64,000 nucleotides of DNA from Clostridium estertheticum subsp. estertheticum (GCF_001877035.1 NZ_CP015756.1:797001-861000); one strand, 5' to 3'; positions 25,478-34,881 are shown, numbered from the stretch's first letter. The notes: generated by a model not told the origin, from the sequence alone. Translations and numbers: made by a program.

Positions 25478-27172
25478 TTAATAATATTCCTCCAACTCAT
25501 TCAATCTTTGGGTAAATACTTTTAAGTTTTTTTCTATTACTCTAGTATCTTGAGTAGATAAGATACTCTCAAATTCATTTAATAATTTTGATATATATTC
25601 TCGCTTATCCCCCAAGGATTCTTCATATAATCTTTCACCTCTAGCTAAAAGCAATCTATTTTCTGTCCTATCTCTTGGGTGGATTTTTATATCCTTAAGC
25701 GATATCATACGCTTTTTTATATCTTCTTGTGACATGTACCCTGGAGAATTTTCAATAATTAGAGTTTCTGTTTCTCCTGTACTTAATATAGTCGCTTCTA
25801 TTTCTAATAGTCCATTTATATCATAAGTATATCTAAGCGCAACAACATATTCTCCTGCTTTACCTCGTGGCACTGGAATTTCCAATTCTCCAAGTTCTAT
25901 ATTATTTACTACACGTCTGCTTTCACCTTGATATATTTTAATTAATAATTTAGTTTGATTATCCCTAATAGTTACTAGCTGTTCAACTTTACTTATTGGA
26001 ATTGGAGAATTTCTTTCAATTATGGGTAGAAAATACCCACTTTCATAATTACCATTATCTAGTTGATTTGATATTTCTACCCCAAGAGAATATGGACACA
26101 CATCGGTTAATACTAATTCCTTTAAGTCGGAGTGCTTTTCTTTTAAGGCTCCTTGAATTGATGCTCCAAGTGCTACTGCTTCATCTGGATTTATATTTGT
26201 ATAAGGCAATTTATTAAACATTTTGGTAACCACAGCTTTTATTAAAGGCATCCTTGTACTTCCACCAATTAATATAATTGCTTCTATTTCTGCTGGTGAT
26301 ATACAAGCATCTCTAAGAGCTCTTTCAACTGGATGGCGTAACTTTAAAATTAAATCTGAAGACAATTTTTCGAATTTACTTCTATCTATTTCAGTATTAT
26401 ATAACTTTTTATCTATAGTCAAATTTATCATTGCCTTTACTTCATTTGATAGTAATTTTTTGCAAAGTTCCGCTTGCTTATATACAATTGAATTCACTTT
26501 TTTATCTAATTTTTTTAAATCTAATTTATTAGTTTTCTCGAAATAATCAACTAGTAGTTTATTAAAATCCTCTCCACCTAAATAATTATCTCCAGCTATA
26601 GACTTAACTTCCATAACACCTTCAAATAATTCAAGTATTGAAACATCAAAAGTCCCTCCACCTAAATCAAATACTAAAAACTGTGTGTCATCTTTTTCTT
26701 GATGTAGTCCATAAGCTATAGCAGCGGCTGTTGGTTCACTTATTAATCTTTCAACTTTAATTCCTGCAAGTTCTCCGGCTCTCTTAGTTGCCTTACGTTG
26801 AGCATCATTGAAATAAGCAGGAACACTAATAACTGCTTCTATTATTTTCTCTCCTATGTATTCTTCTGCGTCTTCTATTAATCTTTTTAATATAAATGAA
26901 GATAATTCCTCTGGCGTAAATGTATGACAACCTAAGTTATACTTCTTTGATGAACCCATAAATCTCTTAAAATTAGATGCTGTTAATTCTGGATGTGTTA
27001 TAATCCTTTCTTTAGCTATATCTCCAATTAAAATTTCATTATTGTCATCTACACTCACAACTGACGGTGTTAAGTTGTTTTTTAAAACATTAGGTATAAT
27101 TTGTGCTCGTCCATCTTTCCAAATAGCAACTAAACTATTTGTAGTTCCTAAATCTATTCCAATTATAGCCAT
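25478..27172 (-). CDS. DnaK-like Hsp70 chaperone (HscC type)
   Basis: This 564-residue Hsp70 has IIGIDLGTTNSLVAIW (phosphate 1), VISVPAYFNDAQRKATKRAG, EPTAAAIAYGL, VFDLGGGTFDVSIL (phosphate 2) and LIGGSTRMPLIKAVV (adenosine). The substrate-binding domain follows, but the lid is short compared with ~610-residue DnaK, so this is a specialised HscC-like member rather than the housekeeping chaperone. It directly precedes the J-like gene. No GrpE gene is in view. An AGGAC-like ribosome binding site precedes the ATG. Likely it serves the membrane J-protein. Confidence 0.9.
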   Translation of the reverse strand: MAIIGIDLGTTNSLVAIWKDGRAQIIPNVLKNNLTPSVVSVDDNNEILIGDIAKERIITHPELTASNFKRFMGSSKKYNLGCHTFTPEELSSFILKRLIEDAEEYIGEKIIEAVISVPAYFNDAQRKATKRAGELAGIKVERLISEPTAAAIAYGLHQEKDDTQFLVFDLGGGTFDVSILELFEGVMEVKSIAGDNYLGGEDFNKLLVDYFEKTNKLDLKKLDKKVNSIVYKQAELCKKLLSNEVKAMINLTIDKKLYNTEIDRSKFEKLSSDLILKLRHPVERALRDACISPAEIEAIILIGGSTRMPLIKAVVTKMFNKLPYTNINPDEAVALGASIQGALKEKHSDLKELVLTDVCPYSLGVEISNQLDNGNYESGYFLPIIERNSPIPISKVEQLVTIRDNQTKLLIKIYQGESRRVVNNIELGELEIPVPRGKAGEYVVALRYTYDINGLLEIEATILSTGETETLIIENSPGYMSQEDIKKRMISLKDIKIHPRDRTENRLLLARGERLYEESLGDKREYISKLLNEFESILSTQDTRVIEKNLKVFTQRLNELEEYY

Positions 27173-27458
27173 ATTTGTCCTCCGTTTTGATTTGATAAAA
27201 TGGTTGGTTTTATTTTTAATTTAGAATCTTTCTTCTTGCTTTTTCTTAAGCAAAATAGACCAGCTCTCCACAGAAAACTCGTCTATAATAAAACAAGAAT
27301 TACGTCTTCACATAACTAGATGCATGTTCTTGTAATTTTACTATTCTCTCGTTTTGTCCATAAAATTACATATTAATTATACTATAACCATTTTTTCAAA
27401 ACAATACCACATGTTCGACAATTTACACTATATTTTTCTGTAAAACCCTACTTGTAAT

Positions 27459-27695
27459 GCAGATTCAGAACTTGTAAAAAAAGCAAATTTAAATGAAGAA
27501 GATATAACTAATTATTATAGTGTGGGTGATATAGATAATGATGGAACTCTTGAAGTTGCGGTATTTGAAAGAAATTATTCTTCTGAGGAGTATATTCCGA
27601 GTAATATACAATTATTTAAATATACTGATGGAGATGGGTTGACAATATTTTATTGTGATTATGATTTGCTCAATTATGATTTAAATATCGAATGA
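27459..27695 (+). pseudogene. Remnant of the VCBS/FG-GAP-like gene, copy 3 (longest)
   Basis: Seventy-eight codons end in TGA at 27693 (ADSELVKKANLNEEDITNYY, SVGDIDNDGTLEVAVFERNY, LTIFYCDYDLLNYDLNIE). There is no start. Like copy 1, it keeps the NYYSVGxIDNDG core; its end (TTAAATATCGAATGAG and ~45 following bases) is repeated at 34845-34900. The preceding 27173-27458 is the Hsp70 upstream region and shows no clear promoter I can defend. Confidence 0.65.
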
Positions 27696-27907
27696 GAAAA
27701 AACGATATTCCTATAATTATAACTGTAGTGATATTCACCTTTCTATTAATATTTAGTGAGTTATTACACATTTATTATAAACTCGAATTTATTTGTTTAA
27801 TTATAACACGTAAAACATATATTAAATATTAAAATAAGTAACCCCACATCTATAAAGATATAGGGTTGCTTGTGATTAAACAGAAAAAAATTATGTAACT
27901 TTAAATA

Positions 27908-28090
27908 TTAATTATCTTTTTTATTTTCTAAGTTATTTAAAATAATATCTATCTTTTTTTCCATTTCTTTATTTCTATTAACATAATTTTTAAACCCTTG
28001 TATTGCTTTATAAATCCCTATTATAATTGCAATTATTATAGCAAAGTTAATAATTGTAAAAACAATTGCAGTAGCTCTTGCACTTCCCAT
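27908..28090 (-). CDS. Small single-helix membrane protein, copy 1
   Basis: The 60-residue protein has one long membrane helix (IVFTIINFAIIIAIIIGIY, residues ~9-27) followed by a charged helix (NYVNRNKEMEKKIDIILNNL). GGGAGG precedes the ATG. A second copy lies at 34882-35055 with a replaced C-terminus. It resembles small phage or toxin-like membrane proteins in size, but no function is visible. Confidence 0.6.
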   Translation of the reverse strand: MGSARATAIVFTIINFAIIIAIIIGIYKAIQGFKNYVNRNKEMEKKIDIILNNLENKKDN

Positions 28091-28291
28091 ACAAAGCCTC
28101 CCTTTTATATTAAATCATAAAACATTTATTTAATTATACCATAAATGTAAGTTTATTATAGCCTGTAAAAGCGATGATATTATACCCGTGTGATTTATAT
28201 AATTATTAACTATTTCTAATTATAAAGCTACTGTAAAAAAAGAAAGAATGTATAATAAAAATGTTGGTGAGAAAGTTCAATATATAAGTAG

Positions 28292-28365
28292 AGGAAAAAT
28301 TATCGTTAGCAAACAGATTTGGTGTTACTATTGGTTATTACAGGAAAAATTTAAAATGGAAAAAC
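28292..28365 (+). pseudogene. Fragment of the DUF815 ATPase gene, copy C
   Basis: AGGAAAAATTATCGTTAGCAA to GGTTATTAC matches the DUF815 gene near 14236-14285, then jumps to AGGAAAAATTTAAAATGGAA, which matches its 3' end near 14455. An internal ~165-base deletion is implied. The rest of 28091-28383 has no other supported feature. Confidence 0.7.
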
Positions 28366-28383
28366 ACTTGTATCATGGGTATT

Positions 28384-28418
28384 AAAAAACCGCTTGAAAT
28401 TTACTCGAGCGGTTTTTT
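28384..28418 (-). terminator. Terminator of the MFS gene
   Basis: AAAAAACCGCT pairs with AGCGGTTTTTT; the T-run on the minus strand is right after the MFS stop. Confidence 0.88.
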
Positions 28419-28424
28419 AATTTG

Positions 28425-29765
28425 TTAAGATGCATCAATTTCGTCTAGACTTTTACCTTTAGTTTCAATACCACCAAAAGCAACCACTACGGCAACTGCT
28501 GCGAACACTATAGTTAGCATAATAAATACATAAGTGAAGCCAGCCTGCTTACCTTTAGTTTGATACACCACTCCAACGATATAAGGAGCGGCTATGGCAC
28601 CAATACGCCCAATTGCAGCAGCCCAACCGGTTCCGGTGCCCCTAATACGTGTAGGATAAACTTCTGGAGTATAAGCGTACACCGCACCCCAAGCTCCTAG
28701 ACTGAAAAAGTAAAGTAGGCATCCAAAAACAAGCACAGTAGCTGCGGATGTTGCTTGACCAAATAAGTATGCGGACATGGCAGTTCCTGCTAAGTAGCTT
28801 ACTAAAACCGCTTTACGACCAATCTTTTCTATTAGATATGCCGCACTGTAATATCCGGGTAACTGAGCAATGCTAATAATTAATGTGAATTCGAAACCCC
28901 TTACTAAGCTGAAACCTTTGCCGACAAGGAGAGTTGGAGTCCATAAAACAAACCCATAATAACCAAAATTAATACCTAACCATAAAATCCATAAGACAAG
29001 GGTACGCTTATAATAGGCTTTAGACCATAAATCCGAAAACTTAGAATTACCTATTTTCTCATTTTTTAGAGGACTGGTTACAACCCCTTCATCATTCTTT
29101 ACTCCGGCTTGTTGCTCCATTTTACTTACAATTTCATCTGCCTCTTTGAAGCGTCCTTTTTGTTCCAAAAATTGAGGAGATTCCGGAATGTTCCTTCTCA
29201 AATAGGCCGCATACAGTGCTGGTACTCCTCCCAATAAAAAGCCAATACGCCAGCCATAAATAGGAATTAAGAGGTAAGAAATTAAAGCTGCAACGATCCA
29301 TCCCCAAGCCCAGAAGCTCTCGAGCAAGACCACCATTCTACCACGTGATTTAGCGGGCGAGAATTCACTAACCAAAGTAGATGCTGCCGGCAACTCTCCG
29401 CCGAGGCCTAATCCCGTTAAAAACCGGAAGAATAACAATAAGCCAAAGTTAGGCGCAAGGCCTGATAATATACTAGCTATTCCGTATAACACAAGGGTAA
29501 ACGTAACGACTGTTCTTCTACCCCATTTGTCAGCAACCATTCCAGCAGCTGCAGCACCAAGAGCCATTCCAATTGCTGAAACACTGCCGAGTAATCCTAA
29601 ATCAGTGGGAGTAAGTTTCCACACCTTTCCAATTGAAGCCATTACACCGGCGACCATCCCTTGATCCATGGCATCAAACATCCATCCGATACCTACTAAA
29701 AACAGCACTCTCCAAAGCATGGGCGTGACTGGTAATCTTTCAATTCTTTTTGAAATACTACTCAT
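28425..29765 (-). CDS. MFS transporter, NiaP (niacin permease)-like
   Basis: The 446-residue, 12-helix transporter carries the sugar/metabolite MFS signatures GMVADKWGRRTVV and GLGLGGELPAASTLVSEF, plus GRMVVLLESFWAWGWIVAAL, PGYYSAAYLIEKIGRKAVL and AWGAVYAYTPEVYPTRIRGT. These match the Bacillus NiaP/YceI niacin importer closely from memory, though aromatic-acid carriers are related. Its base composition is visibly richer in G+C than its neighbours, suggesting recent transfer. The promoter region carries three copies of a 12-base motif, a likely operator array. Confidence 0.85.
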   Translation of the reverse strand: MSSISKRIERLPVTPMLWRVLFLVGIGWMFDAMDQGMVAGVMASIGKVWKLTPTDLGLLGSVSAIGMALGAAAAGMVADKWGRRTVVTFTLVLYGIASILSGLAPNFGLLLFFRFLTGLGLGGELPAASTLVSEFSPAKSRGRMVVLLESFWAWGWIVAALISYLLIPIYGWRIGFLLGGVPALYAAYLRRNIPESPQFLEQKGRFKEADEIVSKMEQQAGVKNDEGVVTSPLKNEKIGNSKFSDLWSKAYYKRTLVLWILWLGINFGYYGFVLWTPTLLVGKGFSLVRGFEFTLIISIAQLPGYYSAAYLIEKIGRKAVLVSYLAGTAMSAYLFGQATSAATVLVFGCLLYFFSLGAWGAVYAYTPEVYPTRIRGTGTGWAAAIGRIGAIAAPYIVGVVYQTKGKQAGFTYVFIMLTIVFAAVAVVVAFGGIETKGKSLDEIDAS

Positions 29766-29810
29766 TTAATTCATCTCACTTTCTGTTTTGATTTTTTATA
29801 CTTGTAAGAA

Positions 29811-29878
29811 TACACTAGTTATATAACTTGGACCATTTACATAACTAGTGTATATACATATATGTATACACTAATTAT
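29811..29878 (-). promoter_or_regulatory. Three TACACTARTTAT motifs upstream of the NiaP-like gene
   Basis: TACACTAGTTAT at 29811-29822 forms a perfect inverted repeat with 29841-29852. A third copy, TACACTAATTAT, is at 29867-29878 in the direct sense. All lie 45-115 bases before the start, consistent with a repressor (a niacin regulator is a guess). Confidence 0.55.
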
Positions 29879-29971
29879 ATTATAGTATATATATAAATAA
29901 ATACAATAATATATTAGATATTAAAAAAAATTATTTATAGTGTGAGCCATCTGAGGAAGAAAAAAATATCA

Positions 29972-30219
29972 ATGCTTGCGACAACTCCTACAGAGGAATT
30001 GTTAAAGCTTGAAGTTCTTAAGTCTGAAAATATTAAGGATATCCTTCATGCATATAGAGGGCAAAGCGCTGTAATGAGAAACATGTGATGTCTGAATCTG
30101 TGAAAGGGGGTGTAAAGGGAGCAAGAGTAAATTCTATCTCTCCTGGAATTATTGTCACACATCTTGCTATTGATGAATTCAATGGACCAAGAGGGGATTT
30201 TTATAAGAATATAACTGAT
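29972..30219 (+). pseudogene. Frameshifted C-terminal piece of a short-chain dehydrogenase
   Basis: The first frame (29972-30088) reads ATTPTEELLKLEVLKSENI and HAYRGQSAVMRNM, then stops. The next frame continues VKGGVKGARVNSISPGIIVT and GPRGDFYKNITDL, the conserved VNSISPG segment of classical SDR enzymes. The Rossmann N-terminus and catalytic Tyr-Lys are missing. It runs straight into an unrelated fragment at 30220. Confidence 0.65.
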
Positions 30220-30348
30220 TTAATGAAAGAAGAGATATATGCTAAATTAATTTCTTTAAATGTTGATAGTAAAGAAACTAGAAAAACTCATGTTAAAGCA
30301 ATTCACAAGCCATTAGCTGAAAAGCTAAATTATTTTGATATAACTTAA
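30220..30348 (+). pseudogene. Fragment of an unidentified gene, copy 1
   Basis: KLISLNVDSKETRKTHVKAI, then HKPLAEKLNYFDIT. The segment SLNVDSKETR..VKAIH recurs at 39420-39572. It is fused in frame to the SDR remnant, so the ORF at 30085-30348 is a chimera of two broken genes. Confidence 0.5.
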
Positions 30349-30397
30349 TATTATAGGCTCTATTACGGCATAATATATATTATAGATTATAAAAAAG

Positions 30398-30574
30398 GTG
30401 GCGAATATTTTGAGGATAAAAACTAATTCTTCTACAAGAATATATAAAGATAAGCTCAGCTTTGAAAATCTCAACAATCTATCGAATATACTGTATGTTG
30501 GTAATGAAGCTAAAATTAAAGCTTATTCAATTCTTGTTTACAATCATGAGAAAGATCTTTCTCAGAGTATTCAT
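30398..30574 (+). other. Open fragment of unknown origin
   Basis: The frame reads LRIKTNSSTRIYKDKLSFEN and SNILYVGNEAKIKAYSILVY. It joins the reversed DUF4003 copy at 30575, and the ORF continues to 30598. An AAAAGGTGG sequence precedes a start-like codon. It may be a gene start cut by the DUF4003 insertion. Confidence 0.3.
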
Positions 30575-30952
30575 TCCTTCTCCACTACAGCTAGTTAAAA
30601 GGGCATAACTTGCTATTGGTAAATACATATTATTCTTATATCCTGCTTTTCTTATCTTTTTATCATAATCCAGTATTCTATCAAATTCATGTTTTGGACT
30701 CTCATATTTAGATGATAACAAAGCTGATAAAATGATATTAGAAGTCCCTCTATAATTAGAAAATATTCCCGTATTTTGATTAATATACTTTCTCACATCT
30801 TTTATCTTTTCTTTATCAAACTCTCTGTTATTTAATGTATAAGTCAATGCAGTAAAATGATTAGTTAAAGATCCTTCCCAGTTATACTTACTAGATACTT
30901 CTTGAAATAAAGCTATCAACCTATCTAGTTTTTCTTTTACTAATTGATTCAT
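30527..30952 (-). pseudogene. Truncated DUF4003 protein gene
   Basis: The first ~126 residues (MNQLVKEKLDRLIALFQEVS, TNHFTALTYTLNNREFDKEK, YLPIASYALLTSCSGEG) are almost identical to the intact 331-residue gene at 39662-40657. At about 30574 homology stops and the last ~15 residues come from unrelated DNA. The promoter region is copied too. If expressed it would give the N-terminal third only. Confidence 0.8.
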
Positions 30953-31170
30953 AGAAAATATGCCTCCTTATATTTAACATTTATTTGAAGACTATTATAC
31001 AACATTTCTATATCTGAAATCATCTCTTCAAAATAATCTTTCTAAAATATTTAAAGATATACAAAATTAATTACAGATTTATATACTGTACATAAAAGTA
31101 ATGATAGCAGACTTGTGTATTTAGAAGTTTTTGACTTTGTAAGTTTAATTCCTGTATATGTAGGGAGGGG
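30575..31170. repeat. 596-base near-identical duplication, copy 1 (matches 40280-40875)
   Basis: Both copies are exactly 596 bases with only scattered substitutions and no gaps that I can see. They run from TCCTTCTCCACTACAGC to TAGGGAGGGG. The copy holds the 5' part of the DUF4003 gene and its upstream region. Outside these ends the sequences are unrelated. Confidence 0.85.
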
Positions 31171-31250
31171 TACCCTTCATAAATTCTTCAGTAGCTGGAA
31201 TAACTCCACCTTCGCCTTGAATTGGTTCAATCATAATTGCAATAGTGGTG
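31169..31250 (-). pseudogene. 27-codon fragment of a class III aminotransferase (ArgD/GabT type)
   Basis: The minus strand reads TTIAIMIEPIQGEGGVIPAT and EEFMKGT. EPIQGEGG is the invariant motif that contacts PLP in class III aminotransferases. Nothing else of the gene remains: one end abuts the 596-base repeat and the other the toxin-antitoxin repeat. Confidence 0.7.
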
Positions 31251-31332
31251 TTAATAATAAGGTAATAGTTTATTATAATGGTATATTTGTATATAAATAT
31301 TATATAAATAGTTTGAATTGGAGGTATTAGAT

Positions 31333-31497
31333 ATGGAAATTAAAAATAACGAAATATATGACATTTTTTTAAGTTTATCATATAGTCAATTAAAGGATTT
31401 ATTTAGAAAGGCAAAGAGTAAACAAGAGCAAGATTTTTATATGACGTTATCTAATATGGTTTTACAAAGAGAACAAGAAAAGATAATAGGTAAATAA
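31333..31497 (+). CDS. Small helical protein, candidate antitoxin of a zeta-like system (copy 2)
   Basis: This 54-residue protein differs from copy 1 (15627-15791) at only a couple of positions. GGAGG precedes the ATG. The repeat with copy 1 begins upstream at 31250 (GTTAATAATAAGG). It is followed two bases later by the P-loop protein at 31500, so the two are translated together. An antitoxin role is inferred from order and size. Confidence 0.6.
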   Translation: MEIKNNEIYDIFLSLSYSQLKDLFRKAKSKQEQDFYMTLSNMVLQREQEKIIGK

Positions 31498-31499
31498 TT

Positions 31500-31706
31500 A
31501 TGCCAACGTATAAAATATTCGCTGGCACCAATGGTGCTGGTAAAACTTCAATGTATAAGTCAATATATTATAATGAAAATAAAGATGAAATCAATGTATA
31601 TGATAATACAGAAAAATTTAAGCAAGTAATTGATTTAAGGGATGGCAATATAATTTGGAAAGATAAAAATATGCCAGGTTGGACAGATGATTTATTAGAT
31701 GAGTAA
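31500..31706 (+). CDS. Shortened zeta-like toxin (P-loop kinase) with large internal deletion
   Basis: The 68-residue protein starts with a zeta/AAA_33-type P-loop (TYKIFAGTNGAGKTSMYKSI). After residue ~30 it passes directly to the C-terminal segment usual for ~200-residue zeta-like kinases (DNTEKFKQVIDLRDGNIIWK, DKNMPGWTDDLL). The catalytic Asp/Arg core in the middle is missing, so it should be inactive as a kinase. Known zeta toxins phosphorylate UDP-N-acetylglucosamine. The frame is still intact. In copy 1 a further 57 codons have gone. Confidence 0.65.
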   Translation: MPTYKIFAGTNGAGKTSMYKSIYYNENKDEINVYDNTEKFKQVIDLRDGNIIWKDKNMPGWTDDLLDE

Positions 31707-31735
31707 CTATTAAATATTATTATATTTAATAGTTA
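31704..31735 (+). terminator. Terminator of toxin-antitoxin copy 2
   Basis: The 14-base arms match the hairpin after copy 1; CTTTTTTAT follows. Confidence 0.85.
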
Positions 31736-31853
31736 CTTTTTTATGGAAAAATACCATTTATATATAATATTATTTACAATTAGAAAAATACTTAAATATT
31801 ATATAATACAAATAAATTCCATTTTTAATTTAGAAAAAAAGGAAGTGTGAAAA

Positions 31854-32030
31854 ATGGATAAAAGTAAACAAGCTGTTTGGAATGTATTATCTGGAATTAT
31901 GTTTTTTGTGTCATCGATTATGGTTTATAAAGGATATGATAAACTTACAAACTACTACTCTAGTGATTCATTATCTTCTTTAAACGTAAATTCTTGTGTT
32001 GGACCTGTTTCAATAGAACTGATTGTTTGA
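31854..32030 (+). CDS. Small membrane protein, probably 3'-truncated
   Basis: This 58-residue protein has one membrane helix (VWNVLSGIMFFVSSIMVY). GGAAGTG precedes the ATG. The last ~10 residues (VSIELIV) come from an XRE gene fragment read in antisense, so the original C-terminus seems lost. No function is visible. Confidence 0.5.
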   Translation: MDKSKQAVWNVLSGIMFFVSSIMVYKGYDKLTNYYSSDSLSSLNVNSCVGPVSIELIV

Positions 32031-32114
32031 CGAGATACAACAATAAGTTCTTATAATTCACTTTGAGACAATTTTTTTTCAGCGTGAGCAATTTTAAATC
32101 TGGTTTTCAACAAT
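32002..32114 (-). pseudogene. Fragment of an XRE HTH gene with an internal stop
   Basis: The minus strand reads KTRFKIAHAEKKLSQSEL*E then LIVVSRQTISSIET, the N-terminal half of an HTH_3 domain. An in-frame TAA replaces the residue after SEL, and the gene stops abruptly where it meets the small membrane gene. The remaining 32115-32336 is the upstream region of the chemoreceptor; I see no clear promoter. Confidence 0.65.
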
Positions 32115-32336
32115 AATTCATTTTTTAATAAAATGTTATTTTTTTGTAGTTAATTTTAAAATGTTTTGGCCGATATTATAACGAGGGTAAAATAATATGA
32201 GGGGTTTATGATAATGAGTATTCTATATTTAACGCAGTAGGAAATAACATTATAATTTTACTGTATACTTAAAAGAATTTATAGTTTCGGCAATATGACT
32301 GTAAATAGAAGCAAGAAGACATGAGGGGGATTTGTT

Positions 32337-34448
32337 TTGAAATTATTAGAAAAACTAAAATCAAGTATTGGTTACAAAATAGTAGCTGCGATTACTGTTT
32401 GTTGTTTGTTAACTTCATCTATTATAGCAACAGTATGTACTATAGAGAGTAAGAATGTTATACAAAGTGAAGCTGAATCACGACTTACTGATATTTCTTC
32501 AAACAAGGCAAATGAAGTAAATAAATTGTTATTAAACACTGAAAATACTGCAAATAATGTAGAAAATATATTATCAACAACATTTGATGATAATAAAGCA
32601 AATACAGACCCAAAATATACGAAGGCTTATCTTGCATCGATAGACCCTACAATAAAAAAGATAGGGGAAAGTCAAAAGAATGGGCTAGGAATTACTTTAA
32701 TACTAAATCCTGATATTACAAAGGATCTATATCAAATTTGTTACGAAGGGACAATCAAAGATAAACAATTTAAAAAAAATAGCAAGTTTATCTTATCAGA
32801 TTTCAATGAGGCTAAAACTAATATGGGATGGTATTATAACCCAATAAAAACCAAAACTGGTATATGGAGTGACCCACATGTTAATGCTAGTGGAAAATCT
32901 GTTAGTAACGACAAGAGAATTTCGTATACTAAACCAATTTATAAAAATAATGAATTAGTAGCAGTTCTTGCTATTGATCTGTTCTTTAGTGATTATGGGA
33001 AGATGATAAATAGTATAAGTGTTTATAATAACGGATATGCGTTTTTGTTGAACAACAAATATGATTTTTTAGTAGATAAAAAATATACTACTAAAGATAA
33101 TTTAGAAAAAATTGAAAATGGGTATTTAAAATCCGTTGCTACTACTATGAGAAATAATACGAACGGTTATACATATGCTAAAATAAATGGCGAAGAAAAT
33201 GTTTTTGGTTATAGTAAGTTAGTAAATGGCGATATTATGGTTATAGCTGTTAAAAACTCAGATATTTTTAGTAGAATAATAATCTTAGAGAAAATAATTA
33301 TTTGTCTTGCTTTATTTCTTACAATTATGTTCTCTATAATAGGGTGGTGGATAAGTAAAAAAATATCACAACCCATTATTTTGACAACAAAGCTTGTTAA
33401 AAAAACAGCAGATTTTGATTTGTCTGAGGATGACAGTTGTAATCATCTTCTGAAATCAAAGGATGAAGTAGGGCAACTTGCAAATGCATTTGTCCTTATG
33501 AAGAAAGAATTAGTTGCTCTAATAAAAAGCATATTAGGAAACTCTCAGGATTTAAGTGCCTCAAGTGAAGAACTATCTGCCACAGTTGAAGAGTTGACGG
33601 CAAAGTTTCAACAGATAAATAATGAGACAAAACAAATAGCTATTAAGGTTAAAGAGACTAGTACCACTTCAAATAAAATAACAGTATCTGCTCAAACAGT
33701 GGATTCTAAAATACACGTATTGTCAATCAAATCAATAGAAGGAAATAATAATTCAACAAAAGCAAAAGAAAGAGCAATCGAGGTTCAGAAAAAAGGAAAA
33801 GAAGCTACTGAAAGTATAGAGAATGTATTTAGCGAAAAAGAAAAAAGCATTCTGAAAGCTATAGAAGAGGGTAGTGTGGTTGATGATATATTGGTAATGG
33901 CAGACACTATTGCAAGTATTTCTACACAAACAAATTTATTAGCGCTAAATGCTGCCATCGAGGCTGCAAGAGCTGGTACACAGGGAAAAGGATTTGCGGT
34001 TGTGGCAGACGAAGTTAGAAAACTCGCAGAACAGACTTCAAAGGCTGTTGTAAGCATTCAAAATACAATTGGTGGCGTACAAACTGCATTTAAGAATCTT
34101 TCCCAAAATAGCAATGAAGTATTAATATTTATTAAAGAAAATGTTAAACCTCAGCTTGAAGATATGAGTAAAATGGGAATCCAATATTATGAGGATGCTA
34201 ATTTTATTAGTACAATGTCTGGAGAAATAGCTTCTATGTCCGAAGACCTTACTACAACTATCAGTGAAGTGAATGATGGAATGCAAAATATGTCCACACT
34301 TGCACAAAGCTCTTCTGAAAGTACGGGAGTTATAGAAGAAAGTATTGACGAGGTGTCCCAAGGTGTAGAACAGATTGCATTTACAGCTCAAAGTCAAGCT
34401 GAAATGGCACAAAAACTTAATGAAATGGTGCTTAAATTCAAATTATAG
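32337..34448 (+). CDS. Methyl-accepting chemotaxis protein (dCache_1 type)
   Basis: The 703-residue receptor has a first membrane helix (~11-33), an extracellular double-Cache region (~36-310; [40 protein letters not shown]) and a second helix at ~314-339. A HAMP linker and the MCP signalling hairpin follow ([40 protein letters not shown], near 523-567). dCache_1 domains often bind amino acids. It starts with TTG after GAGGGGGA. It stands alone with its own terminator and no chemotaxis genes nearby, which is common for receptors. Confidence 0.93.
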   Translation: MKLLEKLKSSIGYKIVAAITVCCLLTSSIIATVCTIESKNVIQSEAESRLTDISSNKANEVNKLLLNTENTANNVENILSTTFDDNKANTDPKYTKAYLASIDPTIKKIGESQKNGLGITLILNPDITKDLYQICYEGTIKDKQFKKNSKFILSDFNEAKTNMGWYYNPIKTKTGIWSDPHVNASGKSVSNDKRISYTKPIYKNNELVAVLAIDLFFSDYGKMINSISVYNNGYAFLLNNKYDFLVDKKYTTKDNLEKIENGYLKSVATTMRNNTNGYTYAKINGEENVFGYSKLVNGDIMVIAVKNSDIFSRIIILEKIIICLALFLTIMFSIIGWWISKKISQPIILTTKLVKKTADFDLSEDDSCNHLLKSKDEVGQLANAFVLMKKELVALIKSILGNSQDLSASSEELSATVEELTAKFQQINNETKQIAIKVKETSTTSNKITVSAQTVDSKIHVLSIKSIEGNNNSTKAKERAIEVQKKGKEATESIENVFSEKEKSILKAIEEGSVVDDILVMADTIASISTQTNLLALNAAIEAARAGTQGKGFAVVADEVRKLAEQTSKAVVSIQNTIGGVQTAFKNLSQNSNEVLIFIKENVKPQLEDMSKMGIQYYEDANFISTMSGEIASMSEDLTTTISEVNDGMQNMSTLAQSSSESTGVIEESIDEVSQGVEQIAFTAQSQAEMAQKLNEMVLKFKL

Positions 34449-34511
34449 AAAGATACATGCAATGACTAATTTTCAATATAAGGAAAGTAACAGTCGACTT
34501 AACATGAACCC

Positions 34512-34566
34512 AATAGAAAAAAGACCATAGAAAATCTGTTAGTATTTCTATGGCCCTTTTTCTATT
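34512..34566 (+). terminator. Terminator of the chemoreceptor gene
   Basis: CCATAGAAA/TTTCTATGG with outer AATAGAAAAA/CTTTTTCTATT pairing and a T-run. Confidence 0.85.
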
Positions 34567-34655
34567 CAATTACATTGTAGTAGATATGATAAAAAGCATT
34601 CAACATAATAATATCTTTAAGGGATAGGCAATAGACCAAATGTGAATGGATTGAC

Positions 34656-34849
34656 TTTTTAATGGTGATAAAGCTCCATACAATGGTGAAAAAGCTTATA
34701 GTATAAATACTGATAAGGCAAAAGATTTAGGATTTGAATTTTCCAATTTGAAGGGTTGGATTTTTAACCTAATTGATTATTATATTGAACTAAACAATAA
34801 GTATAATCAGCATTTAGAAAAGCAACTTGTATTTACAATTTGTTTTTAA
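34656..34849 (+). pseudogene. C-terminal fragment of an NAD-dependent epimerase/dehydratase
   Basis: The frame reads FFNGDKAPYNGEKAYSINTD, KAKDLGFEFSNLKGWIFNLI and DYYIELNNKY to a TAA. This is the C-terminal tail of UDP-sugar epimerase-type extended SDR proteins; the Rossmann part is absent. Its end fuses to a copy of the VCBS remnant's 3' flank (TAAATATCGAATGAG). Confidence 0.6.
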
Positions 34850-34881
34850 ATATCGAATGAGAAAAAACGATATTCCTATAA

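Noticed and set aside
26223-26546. 107-codon plus-strand frame inside the Hsp70 gene
   Set aside because: Antisense to a clearly conserved Hsp70 domain.
30085-30348. Single intact gene of 87 codons
   Set aside because: It is a chimera: the first half is an SDR fragment and the second half matches a different fragment at 39420.
29972-34849. Transposon or integron carrying the fragments
   Set aside because: No transposase, integrase, attC-like or terminal inverted repeats were seen.
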